Assembly (NCBI GenBank): GCA_021814475.1
Contig: JAKAIE010000024.1
Span: 1 to 39,641, forward strand
Direction of reading: 5' to 3'
Source: Nitrospirota bacterium
GTDB taxonomy: Bacteria > Nitrospirota > Thermodesulfovibrionia > Thermodesulfovibrionales > UBA6898
Length of the DNA stretch: 39,641 bases
In this document: piece after piece, positions 8,143 through 16,194 of the stretch
Position numbering within the stretch: position 1 is the first letter of the stretch
Layout: every line of letters begins with the position of its first letter
Notes under the pieces: generated by a model
Seen by the model: only the letters and a program-made list of their open reading frames with translations
Told to the model about the DNA's origin: nothing
Database searches by the model: none
Made by a program: the position numbers and the translations under genes

Positions 8143-8862
8143 ATGAAAAACGGGACATATTTTGTATCGATAGACTTTGATGGAACTGTGTCGGATGTGG
8201 ATGTCACTGATGCGGTCATTGAGAAATTTGCTGGCGCTGGCTGGCAAGAGGCTGAAAAGTTATGGCAATCGGGTTCTATTGGATCCCGGGAGTGCCTGAC
8301 CGCCCAGATGGCTCTGATAAATTCTTCCATGGCCAGCGTGATGGCCTTCGTCGACCGCCTTAGCCTTGATCCGGACTTCAAATTCTTTGTTGAGAGCCTG
8401 TGCTCGCAGTCAGTGCCTTTTGCCATTGTGAGCGACGGCTTCTATCCTTTTATTCAGAGGATTCTTGAGAATGAGGGATTGGGAGATATTCCGGTCTTTG
8501 CCAATCATCTCAAAAAAGGCGTTTCGGGCCTTGAGCCGGTATTTCCCTATTCGAACATGAATTGCCGGTCGGGCACCTGTAAGTGCACGGTGGTTGAAAG
8601 TATCAGCAAAGGCCTTCCGATCATTCATATAGGAGACGGCAGAAGTGATTTTTGCATCTCCGAAAAAGCAGCGCATGTGTTTTCGAAGGCTGAACTGACG
8701 GGTTTTTGCGAGAAAAGGCAGATCGGCCACACGGCATTCGAAACATTTGCCGACCTAAGCGAGAGTATCACAAATATGCGGTTTCGTACGGCAGGCAGCA
8801 GAGAGATGCCTGCCTGGCTGGTACGAGAGGATTTGGAGGAGGCATGGACAATCAACGACTGA
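8143..8862 (+). CDS. MtnX-like HAD-superfamily phosphatase
   Basis: About 239 residues from ATG 8143. The HAD motif I is SIDFDGTVSDVDVTD (nucleophile D11, D13), motif II is IVSDGFYPF and motif III/IV is IHIGDGRSDFCIS. The CRSGTCKC segment and overall length match HAD-IB phosphatases annotated as MtnX-like (2-hydroxy-3-keto-5-methylthiopentenyl-1-phosphate phosphatase relatives). The frame stays open back to an ATG at 8074, but the homologous start is just before the DFDGT motif and the predicted promoter overlaps 8074. It overlaps the aminotransferase gene by 19 bp. There are no other methionine-salvage genes nearby, so it more likely dephosphorylates an intermediate of the pathway encoded here. 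Confidence 0.85.
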   Translation: MKNGTYFVSIDFDGTVSDVDVTDAVIEKFAGAGWQEAEKLWQSGSIGSRECLTAQMALINSSMASVMAFVDRLSLDPDFKFFVESLCSQSVPFAIVSDGFYPFIQRILENEGLGDIPVFANHLKKGVSGLEPVFPYSNMNCRSGTCKCTVVESISKGLPIIHIGDGRSDFCISEKAAHVFSKAELTGFCEKRQIGHTAFETFADLSESITNMRFRTAGSREMPAWLVREDLEEAWTIND

Positions 8863-10226
8863 GCGAAGAAGATCTGCTGCGGATGGAGGCTCAGTATTGT
8901 TCCTATGGCGATACGGTGCACTACCTGAAGAACCCCAAAATATTCTCCCGGTGCGAAGGGTCCTGGCTTTATGATGAGCAAGACAATTCCTATCTTGACA
9001 TGCAGATGTGGTATTCAGCCGTCAACCTGGGATATCGCAACAGCGATATTGAAAATGCGCACAATGCGCAGATGGCAAGACTCCCGCAGCTTGCCTCTCA
9101 ATACCTGCACCGGGAGCGCATTCTCCTTGCTGCTGAGCTTGCGGTTGAAACGGAGAAACGGCTGGGAGAAAAAGGCAGGGTGCATTTCAATGTCGGGGGT
9201 TCACAGGCGATAGAAGATAGCCTCAAGCTGGTCAGAAATTATAAGAAAGGCCAGTCGCTTATGATGGCTTTTATGGGGAGCTACCATGGCAGGACGCTGG
9301 CAGCCAGCGAAATAACAAGCAGTTATCGGTACCGAAAAAAATTCGGTCATTTTGGAAACCGGGCGCTGTTTGTTCCCTTCCCTTATTGTTACCGGTGTTT
9401 TATCGGCTTGAAGCGGGACACCTGTCATTATGAATGCCTGAAACAGTTTTCATCTCTGTTTGAGACGGAGTATTATGGCGTCGTTGATCTGAAGGATAAT
9501 GAGGTCGAGTATGCCGCATTCTATTTTGAGCCGGTTCAGGCAACAGGCGGCTACGTCATACCACCCGGGGAATATTTTGCGAGGCTTGCTGAAATACTGA
9601 AGAAATACGGCATCCCTATGGTGGATGACGAGATTCAGATGGGATTTTACAGAACCGGGAAATTGTGGGCCGCAGAACATTTCGGCATAAAGCCGGATAT
9701 AATTACGTTTGCAAAATCACTCACTAACGGACTCAACCCTCTTTCGGGGCTGTGGGCAAAAGAGAAGTTTATCAACCCGCAGTTATTCCCTCCCGGATCG
9801 ACCCATTCAACCTTTTCCGGTAATCCGCTGGGAACTGCTGCCGGACTTGCAGTGATGGATTATGCGAAAAGGCACGACCTTGAAAGTATTGTTGCCGAAA
9901 AGGGCGCATACCTGTTAGGGGAACTGAAGAAACTTCAGAAGAGATACAGCGTAATGGGAGATGTTGACGGACTCGGCCTTGCCCTCAGGATAGAAATGAC
10001 AAAGCCGGACGGATATACGCCTGACAGGGAGCTGACCGACAGGATCTTTCACTTGGGGATGGAAGGGAATATCGAGACGGGCGGCAGGAGGTTCGGCCTT
10101 GTGCTGGACGTAGGCGGGTATTACAAAAATGTTTTTACACTTGCTCCCGCCCTGACGATAAGTTATGAGGAGATGGATTTGTTTCTCAAGTTGTTTTCTG
10201 CCCTGCTCGACAGGTGCGGTTGTTGA
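8844..10226 (+). CDS. Class III PLP-dependent aminotransferase
   Basis: 460 residues from ATG 8844, chosen because GGAGGAGG sits immediately upstream; the frame itself is open further back, inside the HAD gene. Fold-type I class III features: GGSQAIEDSLKLVR, SYHGRTLAASE, the acidic PLP-pyridine motif VDDEIQMGFYRTG and the Schiff-base lysine in FAKSLTNG (K291). A four-Cys insert, YCYRC...TCHYEC (C182, C185, C194, C198), could hold a metal and occurs in some omega-aminotransferase subfamilies. It probably transfers an amino group to or from an omega-amino, keto or aldehyde compound made with the HAD phosphatase. The substrate cannot be read from sequence. Confidence 0.92.
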   Translation: MDNQRLSEEDLLRMEAQYCSYGDTVHYLKNPKIFSRCEGSWLYDEQDNSYLDMQMWYSAVNLGYRNSDIENAHNAQMARLPQLASQYLHRERILLAAELAVETEKRLGEKGRVHFNVGGSQAIEDSLKLVRNYKKGQSLMMAFMGSYHGRTLAASEITSSYRYRKKFGHFGNRALFVPFPYCYRCFIGLKRDTCHYECLKQFSSLFETEYYGVVDLKDNEVEYAAFYFEPVQATGGYVIPPGEYFARLAEILKKYGIPMVDDEIQMGFYRTGKLWAAEHFGIKPDIITFAKSLTNGLNPLSGLWAKEKFINPQLFPPGSTHSTFSGNPLGTAAGLAVMDYAKRHDLESIVAEKGAYLLGELKKLQKRYSVMGDVDGLGLALRIEMTKPDGYTPDRELTDRIFHLGMEGNIETGGRRFGLVLDVGGYYKNVFTLAPALTISYEEMDLFLKLFSALLDRCGC

Positions 10227-10249
10227 CAATAAGATGACAGGGACCGGAC

Positions 10250-10612
10250 ATGGCGCTTGTTAAGTGGATTCCTTTTTTCCTCGCCAGTGCCGCCTTGGAA
10301 ACCGCTACTCAGGTCTTTCTAAAAAAAGGAGCGGATGTCCACTCCCGCACAGGAGGGGTACGCTATTATATAAAACTCCTGAGAAACAGGTGGGTGGTGG
10401 GCGGCATTCTGCTTTACCTGGTAGAGATGGCTATATGGATTGTTCTGCTTGCCAATATTCCACTATCCATAGCCTTTCCGTTTACCGGCATACAGAAAAT
10501 ATTCATGATAGCAGTCGCTGTTTTAATCTTCAGGGAAAAGGTCACGGGAACAGAGTGGCTTGGCATTGCCACGATTTCGGCGGGCATTCTGCTGATTATC
10601 AGCTCGCCGTGA
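10250..10612 (+). CDS. SMR/DMT-family four-helix membrane protein (EmrE/ArnE-like), subunit 1
   Basis: 120 residues forming four TM helices. TM1 carries the acidic residue in AALETATQVFLKKG (E17), which aligns with the substrate/proton Glu14 of EmrE. The last helices, SIAFPFTGIQKIFMIAVAVLIFREKVTGTEWLGIATISAGILLII, are characteristic of the EamA/SMR superfamily. It lies 23 bp after the aminotransferase and 7 bp before the acyltransferase gene in the same operon. Such short proteins dimerise; a second SMR-like protein is encoded at 12641. Export of an amine, or lipid-linked flipping as for ArnE/ArnF, are the two obvious roles. Confidence 0.88.
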   Translation: MALVKWIPFFLASAALETATQVFLKKGADVHSRTGGVRYYIKLLRNRWVVGGILLYLVEMAIWIVLLANIPLSIAFPFTGIQKIFMIAVAVLIFREKVTGTEWLGIATISAGILLIISSP

Positions 10613-10619
10613 AGAATCT

Positions 10620-11702
10620 GTGATCAGGCAAGAATATACCGTTAACCGGTTTCTGAACCTGCTTGAACCTTACGGGCTCATCACATCTTTTGTTGAGCAC
10701 CCGCCTGAGGATTTTCAACCTGCGTGCGTTGCCGTGAACGGCAGGAGAGTCCCGGGGTTCATTATGGATTACGACCCCCTGACAACAGCGGACGAGCAGG
10801 TGCAGAGGGCAGTCGGACGCTTCCGGACATTACTGCCCAAGTTCAGAACGCTTTTTATCGGAACCACGGTTTCTGAATATGCCTTGTTTCCTCACGATAT
10901 GGACCCTGCCTTATTCTGCAAGGCGGCTCTTTCAATGCAGGCCGAATCCGGCTGCTCTCTCTGCATTATAAAGGATATCCCTTCAGAATCCCCTTTGCTG
11001 ACGGAAGAGGAAAACGAGTTCTCCCGCAGGCTGGTATCCTCCCTGGAAGCGAAAAGCTTCATAACACTGTACGGACAGGCACTGGCATATGTGCCGGTCG
11101 TTTTTTCCTCGATCAATGAATATTTGGGAAAGTTCTCAAAATCACACCGTAAGGACCTGAAGAGGAAACTGCGCTGCTTTGACAAGGTCACGGTTGAGGA
11201 GCGCAGAACCGGATACGACTGTTCGGACGAGTCCTTTGGGAAATTGTTCTATGCGCTTTACCTTAACGTATACAATGACAGCGATATCCATTTCGACAGG
11301 CTTTCTCCTGAGTTTTTTGAAAGCGTTCTGAAGGATGAAAGCAACAACGGCATTGTTTTTATATACCACAGGGAAGACGGGGGGATTATCGGATTTAATC
11401 TATGCTTCAGGGTCGGCGACCACCTGATTGACAAGTATATAGGCTTCAGATACCCGGATTCCAGGACGGTGAATCTCTATTTCCTGAGCTGGTTTTACAA
11501 TCTCGGGTACTGTATCAAAAATAATCTCACGGCCCTTATTGCCGGGTGGACGGACCCTGAAATTAAAAAGTATCTGGGCGCTGATTTCACGTATACCCGC
11601 CATGCTGTTTATGCAGGGAATCCCGTCCTGCGCTTCATCCTGAAAAGAATGGGGCCGTTCTTTGAGGCCGACAGGCGGACCCTGGAGAGTATGAAGGCAT
11701 AG
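10620..11702 (+). CDS. GNAT-like acyltransferase (BioF2-like/Acetyltransf_6 type)
   Basis: 360 residues starting at GTG 10620, seven bases after the SMR stop. The central FSKSHRKDLKRKLRCFDKVTVEE followed by FGKLFYALYLNVYNDSD, then IVFIYHREDGGIIGFNLCFRVGDHLIDKYIGF, is the pattern of the BioF2-like/FemAB-related GNAT domain that moves acyl or aminoacyl groups onto amines or cell-envelope precursors. The N-terminal ~150 residues are not recognised. As the last gene of the operon it would fit N-acylation of the amine formed by the aminotransferase. That link is inferred from context. Confidence 0.75.
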   Translation: MIRQEYTVNRFLNLLEPYGLITSFVEHPPEDFQPACVAVNGRRVPGFIMDYDPLTTADEQVQRAVGRFRTLLPKFRTLFIGTTVSEYALFPHDMDPALFCKAALSMQAESGCSLCIIKDIPSESPLLTEEENEFSRRLVSSLEAKSFITLYGQALAYVPVVFSSINEYLGKFSKSHRKDLKRKLRCFDKVTVEERRTGYDCSDESFGKLFYALYLNVYNDSDIHFDRLSPEFFESVLKDESNNGIVFIYHREDGGIIGFNLCFRVGDHLIDKYIGFRYPDSRTVNLYFLSWFYNLGYCIKNNLTALIAGWTDPEIKKYLGADFTYTRHAVYAGNPVLRFILKRMGPFFEADRRTLESMKA

Positions 11703-11708
11703 GCAGTT

Positions 11709-12560
11709 TCATATGATGCCGGAGAGAAGACATATGATTTTAAGATTGATATCAGCATGTTTCAACTGTTCAGCGCGGGGATTCGCGGGCCAGCGCTCTG
11801 CGCCGTCCAGCCTGCGCACGAGCCGCTTTGCGGCAGATGTGTACGCATGGCGGGAGATGTCGCCGACAATGTCGGCGGCCGTGACCCTCGGGGCCAGTAT
11901 CCCGACATATCTGAGGAGGTCGGCCGTGCTCATTATGCCCTGGTCCCATGTGGTGCTGATCTCCTCAGGGGAAAGGACATCCTTATCTATGGAAAGATAC
12001 ACGGGTTGCGGTAAAGACACGAGCCGCCGTAATAATTCTTCGATGAGAGCGGGGGAGCTATGCTGGATGACAGCGTTTCCCGCCAGCATCGATAACAACC
12101 TCGGCACGCCGCTCATGCAGTAATAGATGACTTTTCCCTTTTTCATTACAGAGTACCGATTCTGCAGGATATTGGCGCCTGAGAGGTCTTTCGAAGCAAT
12201 GCCTATCACAAAGATCCGTGAGACATGAGGAAGTCTGGCGACATGGTATACCCATGAGCCACAGTGGATTCCGGAAGGAAAAAACATATTGTCAGGATGG
12301 TTGTCAAACACAACGACATGCACAGCTTTATCGGAAATATTCCTGATCATAAGGTAACTCAGGTGATGGAAATCACCACTGCCGGGCAAAAGGACGGTGT
12401 CCTTGCCGAGCACTGGCGCGAGTTCATGCCCGAGCCGGGAGAGAGCGGCAAATGAGGAATAATATCTCGCCTCTTCCGCCCATTTTCTCATGTCGCGCCT
12501 GGGCAGATTCTCAGGCAAAACAGCCGGATCATCAAAATCAATCGCAAATACCTTTTTCAA
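11709..12560 (-). CDS. Arginase/agmatinase-fold protein with binuclear metal motifs
   Basis: 283 residues. All three ureohydrolase metal motifs can be found: GSGDFHHLS (H65/H66), FDNHPD (D86, H88, D90) and LSIDKDVLSPE (D192, D194), matching the GGDHS, DAHxD and SxDxDxxDP signatures. Sequence around the motifs is divergent and the protein is shorter than typical arginases (~300), so the substrate need not be arginine. Ureohydrolases hydrolyse guanidino or formimino groups. It is convergent with the upstream operon (6 bp between stops) and divergent from the second SMR gene. It could supply or trim an amine substrate for the neighbouring pathway. Confidence 0.82.
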   Translation of the reverse strand: MKKVFAIDFDDPAVLPENLPRRDMRKWAEEARYYSSFAALSRLGHELAPVLGKDTVLLPGSGDFHHLSYLMIRNISDKAVHVVVFDNHPDNMFFPSGIHCGSWVYHVARLPHVSRIFVIGIASKDLSGANILQNRYSVMKKGKVIYYCMSGVPRLLSMLAGNAVIQHSSPALIEELLRRLVSLPQPVYLSIDKDVLSPEEISTTWDQGIMSTADLLRYVGILAPRVTAADIVGDISRHAYTSAAKRLVRRLDGAERWPANPRAEQLKHADINLKIICLLSGII

Positions 12561-12606
12561 TTCACTGTCATATCCAGTCCGTCTTTATTTTGAAGAATGT
12601 ACTCTT

Positions 12607-12612
12607 TATAAT
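12607..12612 (+). promoter_or_regulatory. Possible -10 box for the second SMR gene
   Basis: A perfect TATAAT lies 28 bp before the ATG at 12641, in the 80-bp gap between divergent genes. No convincing -35 is seen at 16-18 bp. Confidence 0.35.
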
Positions 12613-12640
12613 ATCACATGGTTTCCGGAGGCAGTTTGAT

Positions 12641-13039
12641 ATGACCGAAAAAGTCCCTGGCACAAAGAGTTCTTCAGGTAATTCAGCATTCAAGGGACTT
12701 CTCTGGTGGACTCTCCTGATTACTTCTGATACAGCGGCACAGTTGCTTCTCAAGACAGGAGCTGTCAGGATTGCTCCGGGCGGACTGACGGTCAATTATT
12801 TCATTGTGTGTGGATACAGTCTGTACATAGTCTCATTCATTGCCTGGATGCAGATACTGAAGGAGACGAGACTGTTCATCGCGCTTTCCTCCGCGTCGGT
12901 CTTATACATCACTATTGCCTTTGCCTCGCACTACTTCATAGGAGAAAGGCTTACGCCTCAACTTTTAACGGGCACACTGCTTATTTCGGCGGGAGTTCTT
13001 ATTCTCGGATGGAAAAAAGATGCGCAGCAGATCACCTGA
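12641..13039 (+). CDS. SMR/DMT-family four-helix membrane protein, subunit 2
   Basis: 132 residues from ATG 12641, chosen because CGGAGG is about 8 nt upstream; the frame is open further back without support. Four TM segments. TM1 carries an acidic residue, ITSDTAAQLLLKTG (D30), where the first SMR protein has Glu, and the two TM1 motifs align (ETATQVFLKKG against DTAAQLLLKTG). This suggests a heterodimer of the ArnE/ArnF or YdgE/F kind, although the genes are 2 kb apart in separate units. Followed after 54 bp by a TolC-type gene, which suggests export across both membranes. Confidence 0.85.
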   Translation: MTEKVPGTKSSSGNSAFKGLLWWTLLITSDTAAQLLLKTGAVRIAPGGLTVNYFIVCGYSLYIVSFIAWMQILKETRLFIALSSASVLYITIAFASHYFIGERLTPQLLTGTLLISAGVLILGWKKDAQQIT

Positions 13040-13093
13040 GAGCCCCAGCACGATGCTGCGGAGATCAAGATGCAGGGAGTGGAAGGAGCAGGC

Positions 13094-14536
13094 ATGTCTA
13101 TCAGGCCATGTGATCGGGCAATGACTCGGTATATTATCGAGGAAGGATTTCGTGGCGCCGGGATGAGGGGCTTATGGCATCGGCTGTTTGCAGCTGTCTT
13201 ATGCGCAACGCTTATCGGGGGAATGCTCGCCCCTGCGCGTGTCCTCGCAGCTGAGGGCGCCAGTTCTTACACTCTTCAACAGTGCATCGAAAAAGCTGTT
13301 GCCGCCAGCCCCGGAATATCCTCATTACGATATGAAGCAGATGCCCAGGATGCCAGGCTGAAGCAGGCCGAGGCTGAGGACTATCCCCAGGTGGATGTCA
13401 CTGCGATTGCAGGCCCGTCCCCCGAGGCCAGAAGAAGCGACTTTTTGAGGACAGATGTGTCCGGCGCCCGGATAAACGGCGTCTTTGGCAGCGTTGAGGT
13501 CAGCCTCATCCAGCCCCTTGATGTGTTCGGCGTTCTCGGTGGAAAAAGGGAGTCTGCGGCAAGCGGTCTGAAGGCGGCTGAAACCGGCGTCGACAAAAAG
13601 ACCTCCGATATTATCCTGAAGACAAAGGAGTTATATTACAGTCTGCTCCTGGCAAGAGATACGAAATCTCTCTCTCTCGAAATCAAGGAAATAATTGCTG
13701 CCGCCCTTAATAAGCTCCGGACGCGGAGCAACGAAGGCAATGCACGCGCTGATGCGCTGAATGTTTTGAGGCTGGATGCGCTTCTCGGCGAGGTGGGCCG
13801 ACATGTGAATGACGCAGACAGGGATGTTGCGGTTTCGAAGGCGGCCCTTTTAACAGACATGGGCCTGCCTCCGGGCAGCGAATTTACCCCCGCTGAATCT
13901 TCGCTGACGCCGGAAGAGACAATGCCTGCCGAGATGAATGTCTACCTGAAGAATGCGGCAGAAATGAGGCCTGAATTCATCCGGCTGAGGGCAGCTCTCG
14001 ATGAAAAAAAGGCGCTTATTAAAGTTGGCAGGAGCAACTACTATCCAATGGCGTTTATCGGATTCGATGGAGTATTGGCCGGGGCGACAAACAGGGAGAA
14101 GATAGATAATCCCTACCTCGGCGACCCCCTTGGATATACGCATGCGGCTGTCTTTACGGGGCTGAAATGGTCGCTTGATTTCGGCATTACCAAAGGCAGG
14201 GTGAGGGAAGCCGAGGCTGAATACAACAAGCTTGCAGAGGAGATGAAATTGGCCGAAGCCGAAATTCCGCTCCAGGTCAGGAAGGCTTTTTTTGACATGG
14301 AAGCGGCAAGAAAGAATATTGCAGAAGCAGAAGAGGCATGCAGGAATTCAAGAAAATGGCTCGATATCGCGTCTGCAAATTTGGAAGCCGGCATCGGCGA
14401 CTCAAGAGATATGGTGGAAGCGGCAAGTCGCTACCTGCAAAACAGGGTCAATAAGTTGAGATCGGCGTACAACCAGAGATTGGCATACGCAAACATACTT
14501 TATGCCTCCGGTATGGACCGCAAGGGGTTGAAATGA
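13094..14536 (+). CDS. TolC-family outer membrane efflux protein
   Basis: 480 residues from ATG 13094, preceded by GGAAGGAG; an upstream in-frame ATG at 13070 lacks a site. A long n-region precedes a signal peptide (LFAAVLCATLIGGMLAPARVLA). YTLQQCIEKAVAASPGI is the classical start of the outer-membrane efflux protein domain, and two repeats of long coiled-coil helices follow (LKAAETGVDKKTSDIILKTKELYYSLLLA; AEEMKLAEAEIPLQVRKAFFDMEAARKNIAEAEE). It would form the trimeric outer-membrane channel. No membrane-fusion or RND/ABC gene is next to it, so its inner-membrane partner is elsewhere or could be the SMR proteins. Confidence 0.9.
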   Translation: MSIRPCDRAMTRYIIEEGFRGAGMRGLWHRLFAAVLCATLIGGMLAPARVLAAEGASSYTLQQCIEKAVAASPGISSLRYEADAQDARLKQAEAEDYPQVDVTAIAGPSPEARRSDFLRTDVSGARINGVFGSVEVSLIQPLDVFGVLGGKRESAASGLKAAETGVDKKTSDIILKTKELYYSLLLARDTKSLSLEIKEIIAAALNKLRTRSNEGNARADALNVLRLDALLGEVGRHVNDADRDVAVSKAALLTDMGLPPGSEFTPAESSLTPEETMPAEMNVYLKNAAEMRPEFIRLRAALDEKKALIKVGRSNYYPMAFIGFDGVLAGATNREKIDNPYLGDPLGYTHAAVFTGLKWSLDFGITKGRVREAEAEYNKLAEEMKLAEAEIPLQVRKAFFDMEAARKNIAEAEEACRNSRKWLDIASANLEAGIGDSRDMVEAASRYLQNRVNKLRSAYNQRLAYANILYASGMDRKGLK

Positions 14537-14654
14537 GGGGACTGCCCGCTTATCGCCAGTTTCCCGGCTATTACGGGAAAACGATATCCGGTATGCAGAT
14601 GAGGTTGCGTGTGTCGCCGTCAATGACAGGGTCTTTACTCATGAGGAGCAGCTT

Positions 14655-15482
14655 ATGAGATATACGATCAATCTGCAAGGCGGGGATAAGGCGGTTCTGC
14701 TTATCCATGGGCTGACCGGCACCCCTTTTGAGATGAAACCTCTCGCAGAACATCTGCACCGGGAGGGGTTTTCCGTGAAAGTGCCCTGTCTCGCAGGGCA
14801 TGGAAAGAGTCCTGATTACCTGAAGGCTACACGGTGGGAAGACTGGTATGGGACGGTGCACAGACATTTTATGGATTTGAAAAAGAACCATGAGTTTGTT
14901 GCCGTATCAGGACTATGCATGGGGACGCTCCTCGGACTGTATCTGGCCCATGAACGGAGGGATGAGGTGAGCTCCCTCTCTCTTCTGTCGACAACGCTTT
15001 TCTATGACGGCTGGAGTCTCCCCTGGTATAAATTTCTTCTGCCGCTTGTCTATCTGACCCCATTGCGCCGCGCGTACACTTACCAGGAACGGGAACCTTA
15101 CGGCATCAAGAATGAAGCCCTCAGAAAGCGTTACGCTTTCCATCTGAAAAATGAAGCTGTCGGATACGCATCTATTCCTTCTGAATGCATGCATGAACTC
15201 TACAGACTTATTCAGGCCGTTAAGCCGCTCATGGCCTCTGTCAGTACGCCGACCCTGCTTATTCACGCAATCGAGGATGATCTCGCCAGCGTAAAGAATG
15301 CTGAATATGTCAGGGCCAATCTGGGAGCGGCGACTATCAGGACGGTTTACCTGGAAGATACGTACCACATGCTTACGATAGATAACCGGAAGGCCGAAGT
15401 CTGCAAAGAAACGGCCAGGTTTTTCAAGGAGATTGCCCTCTGTCGTCAGCCGCAGAAAAACTATGGTGCAGTTGCCAGTTGA
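14655..15482 (+). CDS. Alpha/beta hydrolase (carboxylesterase/monoacylglycerol lipase-like) with Cys at the nucleophile position
   Basis: 275 residues. LLIHGLTGTPFEMKPLAEHLHREGFSV and PCLAGHGKSP are the oxyanion and lid-entry motifs of Est30-type esterases. The nucleophile elbow reads SGLCMGTLLG (C88, codon TGC at 14916-14918), where this family normally has Ser (GLSMGG). The probable acid is in HAIEDDLAS and the His in DTYHMLTID. No signal peptide, so cytoplasmic. GAGGAG before ATG 14655 supports the start. It follows the TolC gene after 118 bp. A Cys in this place suggests altered chemistry, or a slow hydrolase or acyltransferase, if not an annotation-neutral variant. Confidence 0.87.
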   Translation: MRYTINLQGGDKAVLLIHGLTGTPFEMKPLAEHLHREGFSVKVPCLAGHGKSPDYLKATRWEDWYGTVHRHFMDLKKNHEFVAVSGLCMGTLLGLYLAHERRDEVSSLSLLSTTLFYDGWSLPWYKFLLPLVYLTPLRRAYTYQEREPYGIKNEALRKRYAFHLKNEAVGYASIPSECMHELYRLIQAVKPLMASVSTPTLLIHAIEDDLASVKNAEYVRANLGAATIRTVYLEDTYHMLTIDNRKAEVCKETARFFKEIALCRQPQKNYGAVAS

Positions 15483-16057
15483 AGCAGTAACCGGGATATT
15501 GCAGGAAAGTTGTTACGATCCAGATCTCCAGACGTGAAGTGACGGATAACGCCCGCCTTGTCGATGATAACCAGATTATTATCGGCCTTCCTCATCCCGT
15601 AAGAGCGCATCATCGTTCCGGTCCAGTCACCGTAAATGGTAATTCCCTCCTCCCTGGAATGATCCCGCATCTTCTGTTTCCATATCGCCGTCAGGGGCCA
15701 GAATACTCCTGAACAGTCGATAACCGGAAGCCAGACAATCGACTGCCTGACGTGAGCGGATTGATGTTCATTGAATTCATCCAGGTAGTCTTTGAGGCCC
15801 CTGCTTCTCTCATTGGTGTCTTTTGACTCGTAAAAAATAACAAGAACCTTCTTCCCTTTGTTCGCAAGCGAAAACACATTGCCCTCGCCAGAGGCTACGC
15901 TGAAGGCGGGGGCTTCTCTCCCGACCATGAGGGGAGTAGCCCCCGCAGGCCGGATGCAAAGCGTCGCCACAAAGTAAATCGCTCCTATGAAAAGAAGGAT
16001 GCTCCGGGTATCCAAAGTAACGGGATTCGAAGGATGATCGCGGCCTGCCGTCCTCAT
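15461..16057 (-). CDS. Thioredoxin-fold (redoxin-like) membrane-anchored protein lacking CxxC
   Basis: 198 residues from ATG 16057 (GAGG 7 nt upstream); the frame is open to 16195 but that part looks non-coding. One N-terminal TM/signal segment (SILLFIGAIYFVATLCIRPAGA) precedes REAPAFSVASGEGNVFSLANKGKKVLVIFYESKD, a peroxiredoxin/TlpA-like beginning. The position where CxxC is expected reads ESKDTNE, so ordinary thiol-disulfide chemistry is unlikely; the only Cys in the mature region is in VIDCSGVF. The C-terminus, NNLVIIDKAGVIRHFTSGDL, is typical of the fold. Its 3' end overlaps the convergent hydrolase gene by 22 bp. Confidence 0.75.
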   Translation of the reverse strand: MRTAGRDHPSNPVTLDTRSILLFIGAIYFVATLCIRPAGATPLMVGREAPAFSVASGEGNVFSLANKGKKVLVIFYESKDTNERSRGLKDYLDEFNEHQSAHVRQSIVWLPVIDCSGVFWPLTAIWKQKMRDHSREEGITIYGDWTGTMMRSYGMRKADNNLVIIDKAGVIRHFTSGDLDRNNFPAISRLLLQLATAP

Positions 16058-16194
16058 GTGTGCCTCTTTTATTGTTTTGATGCAGAATGTTTTAAGACTA
16101 CGGAGACGTCGGGCATTTCTTATTGATTCCCTTCTCCTGTCAGATGCTGCTGTTTCTTCCCCCCGCATCAGCCGGTCCGAAGAGCACAGGGGCA

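Noticed and set aside
5802..15482. Arn-type (4-aminoarabinose) lipid A modification locus
   Set aside because: Only the regulator and SMR proteins resemble it; there is no ArnA/B/C/D/T, and the aminotransferase is class III, not the DegT/ArnB type.
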